From contig CACJRN010000001.1 in NCBI GenBank assembly GCA_902595845.1, forward strand, positions 198,326 through 262,325: DNA of 64,000 nucleotides. The letters run 5' to 3'. Position numbers and translations under genes: made by a program. Source of the stretch: an uncultured Gammaproteobacteria bacterium. Lineage in GTDB: Bacteria; Pseudomonadota; Gammaproteobacteria; Steroidobacterales; UBA11654. Each line of letters opens with the position of its first letter. Positions within the stretch are counted from its first letter, which is position 1. This document shows positions 52,696-61,037 of the stretch, piece by piece. The notes under the pieces are model-generated. The model did not search any database, was not told the origin of the DNA, and worked only from the letters and a program-made list of their open reading frames with translations.

Positions 52696-53582
52696 CTGAT
52701 TATTTCAACGAATGCTCTAATATGGTCTGGACCGGTCTGGCAGCATCCGCCAATGACATAAGCACCTTCATCGAACCAGATCTTTGCTTGTTTTGCATAT
52801 TCTTCTGGTGAGAGTTTTACACAGTTGTGATAATGATTGATATCGGCATCAACACCTTCACCCAGATCTTCAATCTCATCTGGCTCTTTTAATGCATGGG
52901 AGTTTGCATATGCACCAAATGCGTTGGCTTTTTTCATTGTTTCAAGATGGTCTGTAACTAAGTCTGTTGCTGTGCAGTTTAAAAGCTGACATTTAGCACC
53001 AATCTCATTTCCAACCATAATTGCATCTTCCAATGGTTCTCCGCTAATTAGTGTTGATCCATCAACTCCTCTTGTAGTCCAACTTAACCAAACCTCATCA
53101 AATTCTTTTAATGCAATTTCACATGCTATTTTGCCTTCCCTAATTGAACTCATTGTTTCACAAATGATAATATCAACCTGACCCTTCATGATTTCCAACA
53201 AATCATTATAGAAATCAGTAATTTGATTGTTTTCAGGGGTAAGATCTGGTCTGAAGCTTGTTTCAATTGGAGGAAAAGAGCCTGCAATGATTACACCATC
53301 ACGGCCTGATTTTGCATCATTAGCTAGATCAATTGACCGTTGAACAAGCGAGATGAAATCAGATTCTAAGTTTTCTCTCTTTAAGATATTTGGTGTTACA
53401 TAATAATTATTGGTGATGATGACATTGGATCCAGCTTCTATGTTTGCTAGGTGAATCTCTCTCACTGATTGAGGATCATGAATTAGAGCATCAGCAGACC
53501 AAATTGATTGCTTCCAGTCAGGCACATTGATTCCTCGCTCTTGTAGCTCTGTTCCCATCCCTGTATCTAAAATATATTTCAT
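52692..53582 (-). CDS. Homocysteine S-methyltransferase family protein (MmuM-like)
   Basis: A 296-aa zinc-dependent TIM-barrel methyltransferase that would methylate homocysteine from S-methylmethionine, SAM or a betaine. The start ILDTGMGTELQERGI is typical. Zinc ligands are C203 (LLNCTA) and C280-C281 (IGGCCQTGPDHI). The methyl donor is not deducible. It lies 47 bp behind the DUF5652 gene on the same strand and may extend that operon. Confidence 0.87.
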   Translation of the reverse strand: MKYILDTGMGTELQERGINVPDWKQSIWSADALIHDPQSVREIHLANIEAGSNVIITNNYYVTPNILKRENLESDFISLVQRSIDLANDAKSGRDGVIIAGSFPPIETSFRPDLTPENNQITDFYNDLLEIMKGQVDIIICETMSSIREGKIACEIALKEFDEVWLSWTTRGVDGSTLISGEPLEDAIMVGNEIGAKCQLLNCTATDLVTDHLETMKKANAFGAYANSHALKEPDEIEDLGEGVDADINHYHNCVKLSPEEYAKQAKIWFDEGAYVIGGCCQTGPDHIRAFVEIIS

Positions 53583-53629
53583 TTGATTATTCTGAGCTAA
53601 TACTTAGTTGAATCTATACGCACTGCTAA

Positions 53630-53833
53630 TTATTTTGAAGTTAAAGATTTATCCCTTTGATAGTAATAGATATAAAGAATAGGAAGGACTCCAGCAGTAT
53701 TGAATATTGCAAGGCAAATAAACCAGACTAATTGCCGATTTCTAGCAGCTTTCCATAAAGCGATCAATTTCCAGATCGCTGACCATATAATCAAGGGTAT
53801 TATCCAATAGTAAAGCAATGGGGGTTCTAACAT
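53630..53833 (-). CDS. DUF5652-type small membrane protein
   Basis: A 67-aa protein with two helices (about residues 7-28 and 34-56) and the conserved linker LWKAARNRQLVWF between them, a pattern I associate with DUF5652. Function unknown. It follows the kinase gene by 3 bp as fourth gene of a minus-strand unit. Confidence 0.7.
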   Translation of the reverse strand: MLEPPLLYYWIIPLIIWSAIWKLIALWKAARNRQLVWFICLAIFNTAGVLPILYIYYYQRDKSLTSK

Positions 53834-53836
53834 GTT

Positions 53837-54487
53837 TTATATCCTCTTGATGAATTTTCTGTAAAACTTCTCTACAGAAGTAGGTGAGTAATAAGCCAAA
53901 TCTTCGTTTGAAATATTTTCATATGACCTTCTGTATTTATGCTTAATCCATGCATTTAAATCTGTTTTTCTTAAAAAGTTAAAAACAATTTTTTTGAGTG
54001 AACTGCTTTCATCATAATTGATGACAGCAGTCCCAAAATCAATGAGATAAGGCTTTAGGTTTTGATCAACGATCAAGTTGTCTTTTCTCTTAAGGTCTCC
54101 ATGGGCAACGCCTAGATTGTGCATTGATGTAATGAGTTCTAGAAGTGAATCGAAGAAATTGTCATTTCCATCTAATTCAAATTGCTTATCTCTGTATGAA
54201 CCTCCATGTATATACTCAAGCACCAAACAACCTTCATCGGTCAGACCATAGCACTTTGGAATGCCATTTAGACCTTCAAGCTTCTCATAGACTCTATATT
54301 CACGCTTGATGCTCCATTTGTTGATTGATTTGGACCACCAGTTATCAATATTTGCTGATTTGATCAAATAGGTTTTTTCTTCAATATCGATGGTGAATAG
54401 CCTGCCTTGATTGCCTGAAAAATCAGCAATGGATGCTGAAGACTCAAGCTCATTTGAAATTTTTCTGAGTAGTTCTTGGTTCTCCAC
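53837..54487 (-). CDS. Small protein-kinase-fold protein (WaaP/RIO-like)
   Basis: A 216-aa kinase-like protein. The phosphate-binding lysine is in KTYLIKSAN (about residue 43), the catalytic loop is AHGDLKRKDNLIV (about 129-141) and the metal-binding DFG is in YLIDFGTAV (about 146-154). Such short kinases include lipopolysaccharide-core (Kdo/heptose) kinases and RIO-like enzymes. No signal peptide. The neighbouring methyltransferase-like membrane protein hints at a lipid or envelope target, but this is inference. Confidence 0.8.
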   Translation of the reverse strand: MENQELLRKISNELESSASIADFSGNQGRLFTIDIEEKTYLIKSANIDNWWSKSINKWSIKREYRVYEKLEGLNGIPKCYGLTDEGCLVLEYIHGGSYRDKQFELDGNDNFFDSLLELITSMHNLGVAHGDLKRKDNLIVDQNLKPYLIDFGTAVINYDESSSLKKIVFNFLRKTDLNAWIKHKYRRSYENISNEDLAYYSPTSVEKFYRKFIKRI

Positions 54488-54495
54488 TTTCTAAT

Positions 54496-55098
54496 CTATC
54501 TTTGCGAGAGAAGAATAAGCCAAGCTAGGACATAAATGACGATGACTGGTTCATAATTTGATTTCAAGCTTTTTGAAAAAGACCATTCATTAAAGGAAAG
54601 ACCTCTATTTGAGACTTGATAGCTAATCTTTGGCCACAGTGCAGGCGTCTTATTGGACCATTGAGGCCAATCATCGGGAAATAATTGCTTTAATTTTCTG
54701 TCTTCATATTCGATTGCTGTTGGATAGTAAAATATCGCAAAAAGGAATCCGACAAAGAAAGACCACCATAAACCATTAATAATTGCCAAACCTATCAAAA
54801 GGATCAGGTTGCCAGTATAAAGTGGATGTCTTACATATGAGTAAGGCCCAGTCGTTGATAGCTCTTTATTTTTTAGAACATATCCTGATGCGATCAATCT
54901 TATCATTAGCCCAATGATTGCAATCAAGTATCCTGCCTCTATCTGAAAAGGAAAAATTGGCTCTAGCGGGCTAAAGTAACAAAAAATACTGACAAGAATG
55001 ATTCCGATGCTTTGTCTTGAGAATTCGTGATATCGCATTTCTCTAACGAGATGTTTGATACCTGTCAGCTTTGGTAGGGCATCTGTTCGGTGTGACAT
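54496..55098 (-). CDS. Isoprenylcysteine/phospholipid methyltransferase-like membrane protein
   Basis: A 200-aa membrane protein with about five helices. The SAM-binding signature GPYSYVRHPLYTGNLILLIG (about residues 83-102) and the later EYEDRKLKQLFPDDW are hallmarks of the ICMT/PEMT family. In bacteria the acceptor is usually unknown and may be a lipid or small thiol. It begins 3 bp after the split-barrel/PCP_red gene and ends 8 bp before the kinase gene. Confidence 0.86.
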   Translation of the reverse strand: MSHRTDALPKLTGIKHLVREMRYHEFSRQSIGIILVSIFCYFSPLEPIFPFQIEAGYLIAIIGLMIRLIASGYVLKNKELSTTGPYSYVRHPLYTGNLILLIGLAIINGLWWSFFVGFLFAIFYYPTAIEYEDRKLKQLFPDDWPQWSNKTPALWPKISYQVSNRGLSFNEWSFSKSLKSNYEPVIVIYVLAWLILLSQR

Positions 55099-55101
55099 AA
55101 G

Positions 55102-55974
55102 TTATTGCCTTTTACTATTTACTTCCTCAATAAATGCTTTATTAATTGTTGTGATGCCCTGACTTTTTGCTTCCTTAATAATGCCTTTTAAAGCAGTTTT
55201 TACGAAGACTTTGGGTATCCCAGTTAACTGTTTGCAAGCATTTTCCGTAAAAGTAACCTCTTCATCAAGTCTATTTGCAATATACATCACAGCATCATGT
55301 TTTGCGCCCTTATCCTCAGGTGTTGGAAGCCAAAATGCTTTTTTATGCTTTGCAAACCAGAATTGGTTTGCGTTCCTGAAGCCAAAACTGATTGGCATAT
55401 TTGGTATTTCCATGTCATTTCCTTTGTCTAGATTATTTCTCCATCTTTCTCTGAGGTGGACATGATTAATTTTTAAAAGCAAATATTCTGTAAATTCTGT
55501 TCCTGCGTAGTGAAAATCGTCTGGATTGTCATTTAGTTCACATTCGAAAACTTGAAAAGCCTCCTTGATAACTTTAGGTCTTTCAGGATCATTAACAAAT
55601 GACTTCGTTGGAGTATCTTCTAATTCAAAAGTGCAGTCCTTCATTTTTTCTTCAGGCGCTTGACCCGGATAACCAAGATCAACAATATTTGGGATATGCT
55701 TCTTGTCGTATTCGACAAAATTAAGAGCACATTTTTTATTTCTCAATAAATTTTTTGATGTATTTGAACCACGCCTAGATATTACAATCCATTCTCTTCT
55801 CTCGATCACACCAAATGGGAATGATAGCTGATAAGGCCCAATACTAGTTACGCCTTCCTCATCGACCGAAGTGATCAGTGCAAATGAACTCAAAAAGTAG
55901 GAGCTGGATTGATACCAATTATTATGTAATGGGCTTTCTACCCACTTTTCAGTTTTCTTCTTCCAAAATGACAT
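55102..55974 (-). CDS. Flavin-reductase-like split-barrel protein with C-terminal PCP_red-like domain
   Basis: A 290-aa cytosolic protein. Residues about 20-200 resemble an FMN-binding split barrel of the flavin reductase family (SSFALITSVDEEGVTSIGPY; RRGSNTSKNLLRNKKCALNF). Residues about 240-285 (TFTENACKQLTGIPKVFVKT, then ALKGIIKEAKSQGIT) resemble the PCP_red domain otherwise known from protochlorophyllide reductase subunit B. Substrate unknown; the genome's F420 makes a deazaflavin cofactor thinkable. First gene of a four-gene unit and divergent, over 47 bp, from another PCP_red-like protein. Confidence 0.68.
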   Translation of the reverse strand: MSFWKKKTEKWVESPLHNNWYQSSSYFLSSFALITSVDEEGVTSIGPYQLSFPFGVIERREWIVISRRGSNTSKNLLRNKKCALNFVEYDKKHIPNIVDLGYPGQAPEEKMKDCTFELEDTPTKSFVNDPERPKVIKEAFQVFECELNDNPDDFHYAGTEFTEYLLLKINHVHLRERWRNNLDKGNDMEIPNMPISFGFRNANQFWFAKHKKAFWLPTPEDKGAKHDAVMYIANRLDEEVTFTENACKQLTGIPKVFVKTALKGIIKEAKSQGITTINKAFIEEVNSKRQ

Positions 55975-56021
55975 AATGTGATTCTAAGCTTTTTTTCAAT
56001 ATAAATACTATACTTAAAACA

Positions 56022-56984
56022 ATGGTAGATCTAAAAGCATTAGATGATTCCCTTAGAGGGAAGGTGAGGGGCAACCCTGTTGCTGTGAGTCTTTTCTATT
56101 CTGAAATCCCTGAAGAGTACGAAAAAAAGAAGGTAGTGCCTTGCTCAATTCTTAGGCATGCAATGGATAAAGGCGAAGTCGTTTCATTTGATAGGGATCA
56201 CCATGATTGCACAACAGGAGTTTATACTGCAGGCGTTCATGAAGGGACAGACGAGATTAGGAATGGCCAATACCTTGCTGTTAATATTCCGGTTTATACT
56301 GATGAGGCTGCTGAGAAGATAAAATCTGGGGATTATGTTCTTCCTCAAAATACTGTTGTTGGCATTGGCGCTGCTCCACTTTTAGATGTGCCAGAGAATG
56401 TCAAAATCGACTGGATTGCTGTTGTTTGTAATCCTCATTGGGCCAATTTTATTGGCGGCGCTAGAACTGTTATAGATGGAACACCACCAAGAGGAGCTTG
56501 TGGGTCATCCTTCTGCAGCGATCTCTTTGCAACACCATGGCACGATGACAATGTTGTAATAACACCTGGTGATTTAGGCGGAAGAATGAATAACCGATTA
56601 AAGCCAGAGGAGATGTTTGTTGTGATTCCAAGTAAATATCTAGAAAGCTTGCTCACGATCATGACATCTATACCTGATGCTCGAGCTGTACTGGAAGCAA
56701 CCAAGCCAGAAGATTCCGATTATTGGAAAAAAAGAGAACGGGCAAATCGAGCTAAAGAGAAAATTGATCAACCAATTGAAGAAGATGCTTTTGATTCAAA
56801 AATCAGTATGAGTTGGAGTGCAGAGGCAAAAGCCATGATTGCAAAAGCTCCTTCAGGAATTCTTGAAATGGCTATCAATAATGTTGAAGACTTTGCCAGA
56901 GACAATGGGATTGATGCCATTGATGAGGATGTTGTAGTTGATCAGATGAAAAGCGTGGGCATGGATCCCCAAATGCTTTCATAA
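56022..56984 (+). CDS. DUF169 protein with C-terminal PCP_red-like domain
   Basis: A 320-aa cytosolic protein. Residues about 1-225 match DUF169: GNPVAVSLFY, C41 (VPCSILRHAMDKGE), C63 (HHDCTTG), C136 (VVCNPHW), C160/C165 (GACGSSFC) and ITPGDLGGR. The many cysteines could hold a metal or cluster. Residues about 263-312 (MSWSAEAKAMIAKAPSGIL, then NNVEDFARDNGIDAI) are PCP_red-like. No photosynthesis gene is in sight, so a chlorophyll role is unlikely. It is divergent from the split-barrel gene carrying the same C-terminal domain. Confidence 0.72.
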   Translation: MVDLKALDDSLRGKVRGNPVAVSLFYSEIPEEYEKKKVVPCSILRHAMDKGEVVSFDRDHHDCTTGVYTAGVHEGTDEIRNGQYLAVNIPVYTDEAAEKIKSGDYVLPQNTVVGIGAAPLLDVPENVKIDWIAVVCNPHWANFIGGARTVIDGTPPRGACGSSFCSDLFATPWHDDNVVITPGDLGGRMNNRLKPEEMFVVIPSKYLESLLTIMTSIPDARAVLEATKPEDSDYWKKRERANRAKEKIDQPIEEDAFDSKISMSWSAEAKAMIAKAPSGILEMAINNVEDFARDNGIDAIDEDVVVDQMKSVGMDPQMLS

Positions 56985-56988
56985 AGAA

Positions 56989-57612
56989 TCACTGGAAGTT
57001 ATTTAATATCGTATAGAAGTCTTCTGTTAATTCACCGATGGTATTTGCTGGACTCATTGTGGCGAATAGCAAGCCATTCTTATCAAAGATAAAGATAGAA
57101 GCGGTGTGATTAAAATCATAACCTTCTTCTTTATTGATTCTTTGATAGAAGACGCTGAGACTCGAGGTGAAAGACTGAATATTTTCATATGTTCCTGTAA
57201 CACCGAGCATGGTCTCATCAAAATAACCAATATACTCATCTAATCTTTTTGCTGAATCTCGATCTGGATCGAGGGTCACGAGAACAGTATTAAAGTCAGT
57301 TGATGGAAGCTTTTCTTTGATTACATTTTTAATTTCAGCCAGTTTATATATAGTAGTTGGGCAAACATCAGGACAGTTTGTATAACCAAAGAAAACAACC
57401 GTCCAACCTCCTTCAAGACTTTTATTGTTGAATGCAGCATTATTTTGATCAATCAGTTCAAATTGATCTATCTCCATTGGTCTTACAAGAATTTTGCCCG
57501 TAGCTAGAGTTGGTTTTTTTTCCAAAAGAGAGGGCAATGATTGAAAATAAGTAAATAGTCCACTGATACCAAAGAGAATAAATAATATAAAAATGATATT
57601 TCTTTTACTCAT
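56989..57612 (-). CDS. SCO1/SenC family copper protein
   Basis: A membrane-tethered thioredoxin-fold protein that inserts copper into cytochrome c oxidase or handles periplasmic thiols, 207 aa. An N-terminal helix (about residues 6-22) is followed by FFGYTNCPDVCPTT with the copper-binding C-x3-C, and the third ligand His in YDFNHTASIFIFD (about residue 170). ATG 57612 has AAGGA six bases ahead and overlaps the pcuC end by 8 bp, so the two are coupled. Confidence 0.93.
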   Translation of the reverse strand: MSKRNIIFILFILFGISGLFTYFQSLPSLLEKKPTLATGKILVRPMEIDQFELIDQNNAAFNNKSLEGGWTVVFFGYTNCPDVCPTTIYKLAEIKNVIKEKLPSTDFNTVLVTLDPDRDSAKRLDEYIGYFDETMLGVTGTYENIQSFTSSLSVFYQRINKEEGYDFNHTASIFIFDKNGLLFATMSPANTIGELTEDFYTILNNFQ

Positions 57613-58057
57613 AACCATTCCTTAATACCACCGCATCGCTTCTTAGGATTTTAATTCTATCTTCATCTTCATAATAGATGATGAGCTCAACTAAATTTCC
57701 TTCTTTGATATCTTTTTTTGGGCTCATTAACATTAAATGATAGCCGCCTGGTTCTAATTTCATTTCAGAGTTTTCAGAAATTCTTAGATTATCTATTTTC
57801 CTCATTGTCGATATCCCATCTTCAATAAATGAGGAATGTATTTCTATTTGATCAAAAGCATTCGACTTCATTTTGTTTATTGTTATTTCATTGGCAGAGA
57901 CATTCTTAAATCTCAAATAACCTGAGAATACTTTTGAGTTTGGCGGTGCTGATCTGACCCATGCATTATTCACCTCAAGTTCTGCAAAGCTCTTTTGCCC
58001 AAAAAAGATTGAGAGGAGGGTGATCAGAACAAGAGGTTTTATACTCTTGGACCGCAA
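57605..58057 (-). CDS. PCu(A)C-type periplasmic copper chaperone
   Basis: A 150-aa exported copper carrier. The signal peptide covers about residues 7-25 (SFAELEV). VNNAWVRSAPPNSKVFSGYL is the family start. The copper motif H-x10-M...H-x-M is seen as EIHSSFIEDGISTM and GGYHLMLM. It hands copper to Sco and oxidase. The start appears to be a TTG (58057) inside the end of the small membrane peptide gene; no ATG is available before the signal peptide. Confidence 0.9.
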   Translation of the reverse strand: MRSKSIKPLVLITLLSIFFGQKSFAELEVNNAWVRSAPPNSKVFSGYLRFKNVSANEITINKMKSNAFDQIEIHSSFIEDGISTMRKIDNLRISENSEMKLEPGGYHLMLMSPKKDIKEGNLVELIIYYEDEDRIKILRSDAVVLRNGYE

Positions 58058-58191
58058 ATGACTGCTACTGGATTGTATTCAGGAAAGAAAAGCATAGAGA
58101 GAAAGGCCCAAGCATTAAATAAGACTAGAATTAGGAATGGAATAGAGGCCAATCCACCGAATATATATATGTATTTCTTATCTGCTTTCAT
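58039..58191 (-). CDS. 50-aa membrane peptide upstream of pcuC
   Basis: A complete ATG-to-TAA frame beginning MKADKKYIYIFGG, then a long hydrophobic segment (about residues 8-36) and a polar tail ending CGPRV. Its end overlaps the pcuC TTG start by 19 bp, the arrangement expected for coupled translation, which would also explain pcuC's weak start. No family recognised; position suggests a role in copper delivery or oxidase assembly. No clear ribosome-binding site is seen. Confidence 0.55.
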   Translation of the reverse strand: MKADKKYIYIFGGLASIPFLILVLFNAWAFLSMLFFPEYNPVAVICGPRV

Positions 58192-58224
58192 TTAGTCGCC
58201 ATTTTACATTTGTACATTCGCATA

Positions 58225-59418
58225 TCAAGCAAATCTGGATGGTCTAAAATCATCTAGAAGAGGGATGCTTTTATTTTCTAAAATTTCTTCACAAACCAAT
58301 TTTGAAACAATTGCTGCCAAACTAATGCCACTGTGCATCATGGATACATAGACGCCATCTATTTTGTTGAGTCTTCCAATTATTGGAATTCGATCTTTTG
58401 GTAGAGGTCTCCATCCTATTGAGATTTTTTCAATCACAATATCTTCAAGTCCAGTGGTGAAATTTTTTGCTCTATTTATGATTCTTTCAGTATGTAATTC
58501 TTCAAATTCCTTATTTGGAAATTTATCTGGTCTTTCCTTTAGGCGATCATAGTGGTTGATTGGAGCACCATCTTGCTCTCCTAATATGATTGCTCCGTCA
58601 TTTTGCTGATGAATATGCACTCCTGGACCAACAATTATTTTATTGAAACGATTCTCAACTGGTTTAGATTCCAAAATGATTCCAGGAGTTGGAGTCGATG
58701 AAGTATCTATATCCAGGCTTTTATCGGTATCTATTCCACATGCAAAGACCGCATGATCGACTTCAATTTTTCCCTTGGTTGTATCAATTGATTTCAGCCT
58801 CCCATTTTTTTCATTTAGTTTTAAAAACTCACAGGAAAAAATACTTTCTCCTCCTAATCTCTCAAACTCATTATGAATAATTTGAATTGCCTGGATTGTA
58901 TCAATGGCTCCATCTGACTCAGAATGAACGATTGTATTATCATCTCCAAAGTAAACCTTGGGTTCCAAATATTCTGCTTCCAATGAAGAGATCAGGCTCA
59001 CTGGTGTGTATGTTGGATATTTTTTTATTGCTTTGATTTCAGTAAATAAATTTTCTTGTTGATCGATTTCTTCGAACCATTCAAGTGAACCGCTCCATTT
59101 AATATCAAGGTTAAATTCTGTTTCTAGATTTTTATAGGCTTCAATTCCCATTTGAGATAGAAGATTATAACTGAAGGGCTTTTTTGGATATGTCGCATTA
59201 ATCCAAGAAAAAGAGTTTCCACTTGCACCAGAGGCCGGGATTTCTTTATCAATTAGGACGACCTTGGCACCTTTTTTAACCAGTTCATATGCAATCATTG
59301 TTCCTATAATTCCTGCACCAACAACCACTATTTTTGGGTTCCTAAGTACCTCTCCTAAGCTCTTTTTGGATGGTAAAGCCAAAAGACCAATTAATTTTGT
59401 AAATGTTCTTCTATCCAT
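58225..59418 (-). CDS. FAD-dependent oxidoreductase, DAO (D-amino-acid dehydrogenase-like) family
   Basis: A 397-aa flavoprotein. The Rossmann motif VVVGAGIIGTMIAYELVKKG (about residues 30-49) and IDKEIPASGASGNSFSW are DadA-like. A C-terminal GWRPLPKDRIPIIGRL and MHSGISLA complete the FAD site. The N terminus MDRRTFTKLIGLLAL resembles a twin-arginine leader, so the enzyme may be exported already folded. ATG 59418 is taken for that reason. Likely oxidises an amine or amino acid. It overlaps the next upstream gene by 8 bp. Confidence 0.87.
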   Translation of the reverse strand: MDRRTFTKLIGLLALPSKKSLGEVLRNPKIVVVGAGIIGTMIAYELVKKGAKVVLIDKEIPASGASGNSFSWINATYPKKPFSYNLLSQMGIEAYKNLETEFNLDIKWSGSLEWFEEIDQQENLFTEIKAIKKYPTYTPVSLISSLEAEYLEPKVYFGDDNTIVHSESDGAIDTIQAIQIIHNEFERLGGESIFSCEFLKLNEKNGRLKSIDTTKGKIEVDHAVFACGIDTDKSLDIDTSSTPTPGIILESKPVENRFNKIIVGPGVHIHQQNDGAIILGEQDGAPINHYDRLKERPDKFPNKEFEELHTERIINRAKNFTTGLEDIVIEKISIGWRPLPKDRIPIIGRLNKIDGVYVSMMHSGISLAAIVSKLVCEEILENKSIPLLDDFRPSRFA

Positions 59419-60028
59419 TTGCAGCGAGTTCGATTGCGAGGTATAAGAAAATAATTCCACTGGATGCAAATAAGGTTGTCAGTCCATGATAGAACTGATT
59501 CTCGGTTTCAATAAGCTTATTGAAACATATGACGGTGAGTGCAATGGTTAAAAACTGGAGGAAAATTACTTCTTGTCCAAAAATAAGATATGCAGTGATG
59601 GTATTTGCTAACCCTATTATAGTAAGAGGCAAAAAAGGGAGTATTTTTTTGTAGTACATTATTGGCATGACCAGAATCAGAATTAAACATAAGTATTTAA
59701 TCAGAGATAGATTCCCGATAAATGCATATAGGATGATGCATTGACCAACCAATATAGAAAAAGAAAAAAGACCATCAAGTAAGCTATATCCATTGCCGCT
59801 TGCAGAATCATCAGTGACATACCATTCATCGATATGATTTTGCCAGACTTCAAAGAAGCTTCCTGCCATCAAAAATATAACACCGTAGAAGATAATATCT
59901 TGCTCGAAGACTCGTTCATTAAGAAAAGATTCATTTTGGATGATCGCAGGGACTATAATCAGTGGTACAAGTAATGCATATATGTGGACTGGAAAAATCC
60001 AAGCACTCATTTTTGCATCAATTTTCAT
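59411..60028 (-). CDS. Integral membrane protein of unknown function
   Basis: A 205-aa protein with about six hydrophobic segments and one polar loop with FEVWQNHIDEWYV (about residues 60-72), whose His, Glu and Asp could matter. No family recognised. ATG 60028 is used in place of an upstream TTG. It overlaps the FAD oxidoreductase start by 8 bp, so the two are cotranscribed, and it might anchor or supply that enzyme. Confidence 0.65.
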   Translation of the reverse strand: MKIDAKMSAWIFPVHIYALLVPLIIVPAIIQNESFLNERVFEQDIIFYGVIFLMAGSFFEVWQNHIDEWYVTDDSASGNGYSLLDGLFSFSILVGQCIILYAFIGNLSLIKYLCLILILVMPIMYYKKILPFLPLTIIGLANTITAYLIFGQEVIFLQFLTIALTVICFNKLIETENQFYHGLTTLFASSGIIFLYLAIELAANG

Positions 60029-60106
60029 TACAAACAATCATACACTCTATTTCTTAGGTTTGGATTGATTGCTGATGCATTTAAGATATTTTTTAAACTT
60101 AATGTC

Positions 60107-61030
60107 TTAATATATTTTGCCGATGTGTTTTTCACCTCTTTGCTTCGCAAGTTTGATTTGTTTTTGCCTTTCTGCAAAGCGCTTCTTTTTTTCTTCGCTG
60201 TGGGTTCCAAAACAATTTGGGCAGCTAATACCTTCAATGTACTCATCAGATGCAATATCTTCTTCACTGATTGGCATCCTGCAGGCATGACAAAGAGAGA
60301 AATCACCTTCTACTAATCCATGTTTGATCGATACCCGATCATCAAAAACAAAACATTCACCATCCCAGAGACTTTCAGATTCATTCACTTCCTCAAGGTA
60401 TTTTATGACCCCACCATCTAACTGATAGACTTCCTCACATCCTTTATTAATCATGAGTGAGCTGGCTTTTTCACAACGTATACCTCCAGTACAAAACATG
60501 GCAACTCTTTTCTTATTGATCATTAATTCCTCTAAGTTTTCATCAACCCATTTTGGAAATTCTCTGAATGAATCGGTCATTGGATTAATGGCATTTTTAA
60601 AGGTTCCAATGGAATATTCATACTGATTTCTCGTATCAATAACTAGAGTATCGGGATCATTGATAAGTTCGTTCCATTTTTCATCTTTTATATGCTCTCC
60701 AGTGATCTCAGAAGGGTTGATTCCATTTAAACCCATTGTGACAATTTCTTTTTTTATCTTTACCTTCATCCTTCCGAAGGTTTCTCCAGATGCATAAGAG
60801 TATTTTGGATTTAAATCCTCAAGATCAGGATAAGATTTTAAGAATTCTACAACTTCTTTTATATTTTCATCATTGCCAGAAATGGTCCCATTGATGCCTT
60901 CATTGGCAAGAATAATAGTGCCGAGAATGCTTCTCTCTTTGCAGAAGCTCTCTAACTCTTTCTTTCTTTTTGAAACACCTCCCCAGTTGACGAATTTATA
61001 GAAAGATATGACTGTATTCTTCTCGCTCAC
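60107..61030 (-). CDS. trhO: tRNA uridine(34) hydroxylase, rhodanese family (TrhO/YceA)
   Basis: An oxygen-dependent enzyme that makes 5-hydroxyuridine at the wobble position of tRNA. 307 aa. An N-terminal acylphosphatase-like domain (EGINGTISG) precedes the rhodanese domain (VIDTRNQYEYSIGTFKNAINP) with catalytic C180 in MFCTGGIRCEKAS. The C-terminal cysteine pairs CHAC and CPNC form a zinc-finger-like tail usual in YceA proteins. It sits 7 bp after ispB. Confidence 0.94.
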   Translation of the reverse strand: MSEKNTVISFYKFVNWGGVSKRKKELESFCKERSILGTIILANEGINGTISGNDENIKEVVEFLKSYPDLEDLNPKYSYASGETFGRMKVKIKKEIVTMGLNGINPSEITGEHIKDEKWNELINDPDTLVIDTRNQYEYSIGTFKNAINPMTDSFREFPKWVDENLEELMINKKRVAMFCTGGIRCEKASSLMINKGCEEVYQLDGGVIKYLEEVNESESLWDGECFVFDDRVSIKHGLVEGDFSLCHACRMPISEEDIASDEYIEGISCPNCFGTHSEEKKKRFAERQKQIKLAKQRGEKHIGKIY

Positions 61031-61037
61031 GCTATTG

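Noticed and set aside
60028-60306. 92-aa minus-strand frame overlapping the end of trhO
   Set aside because: Out of frame with trhO, rich in Lys and Asn, and overlapping the conserved zinc-cysteine tail of that protein.
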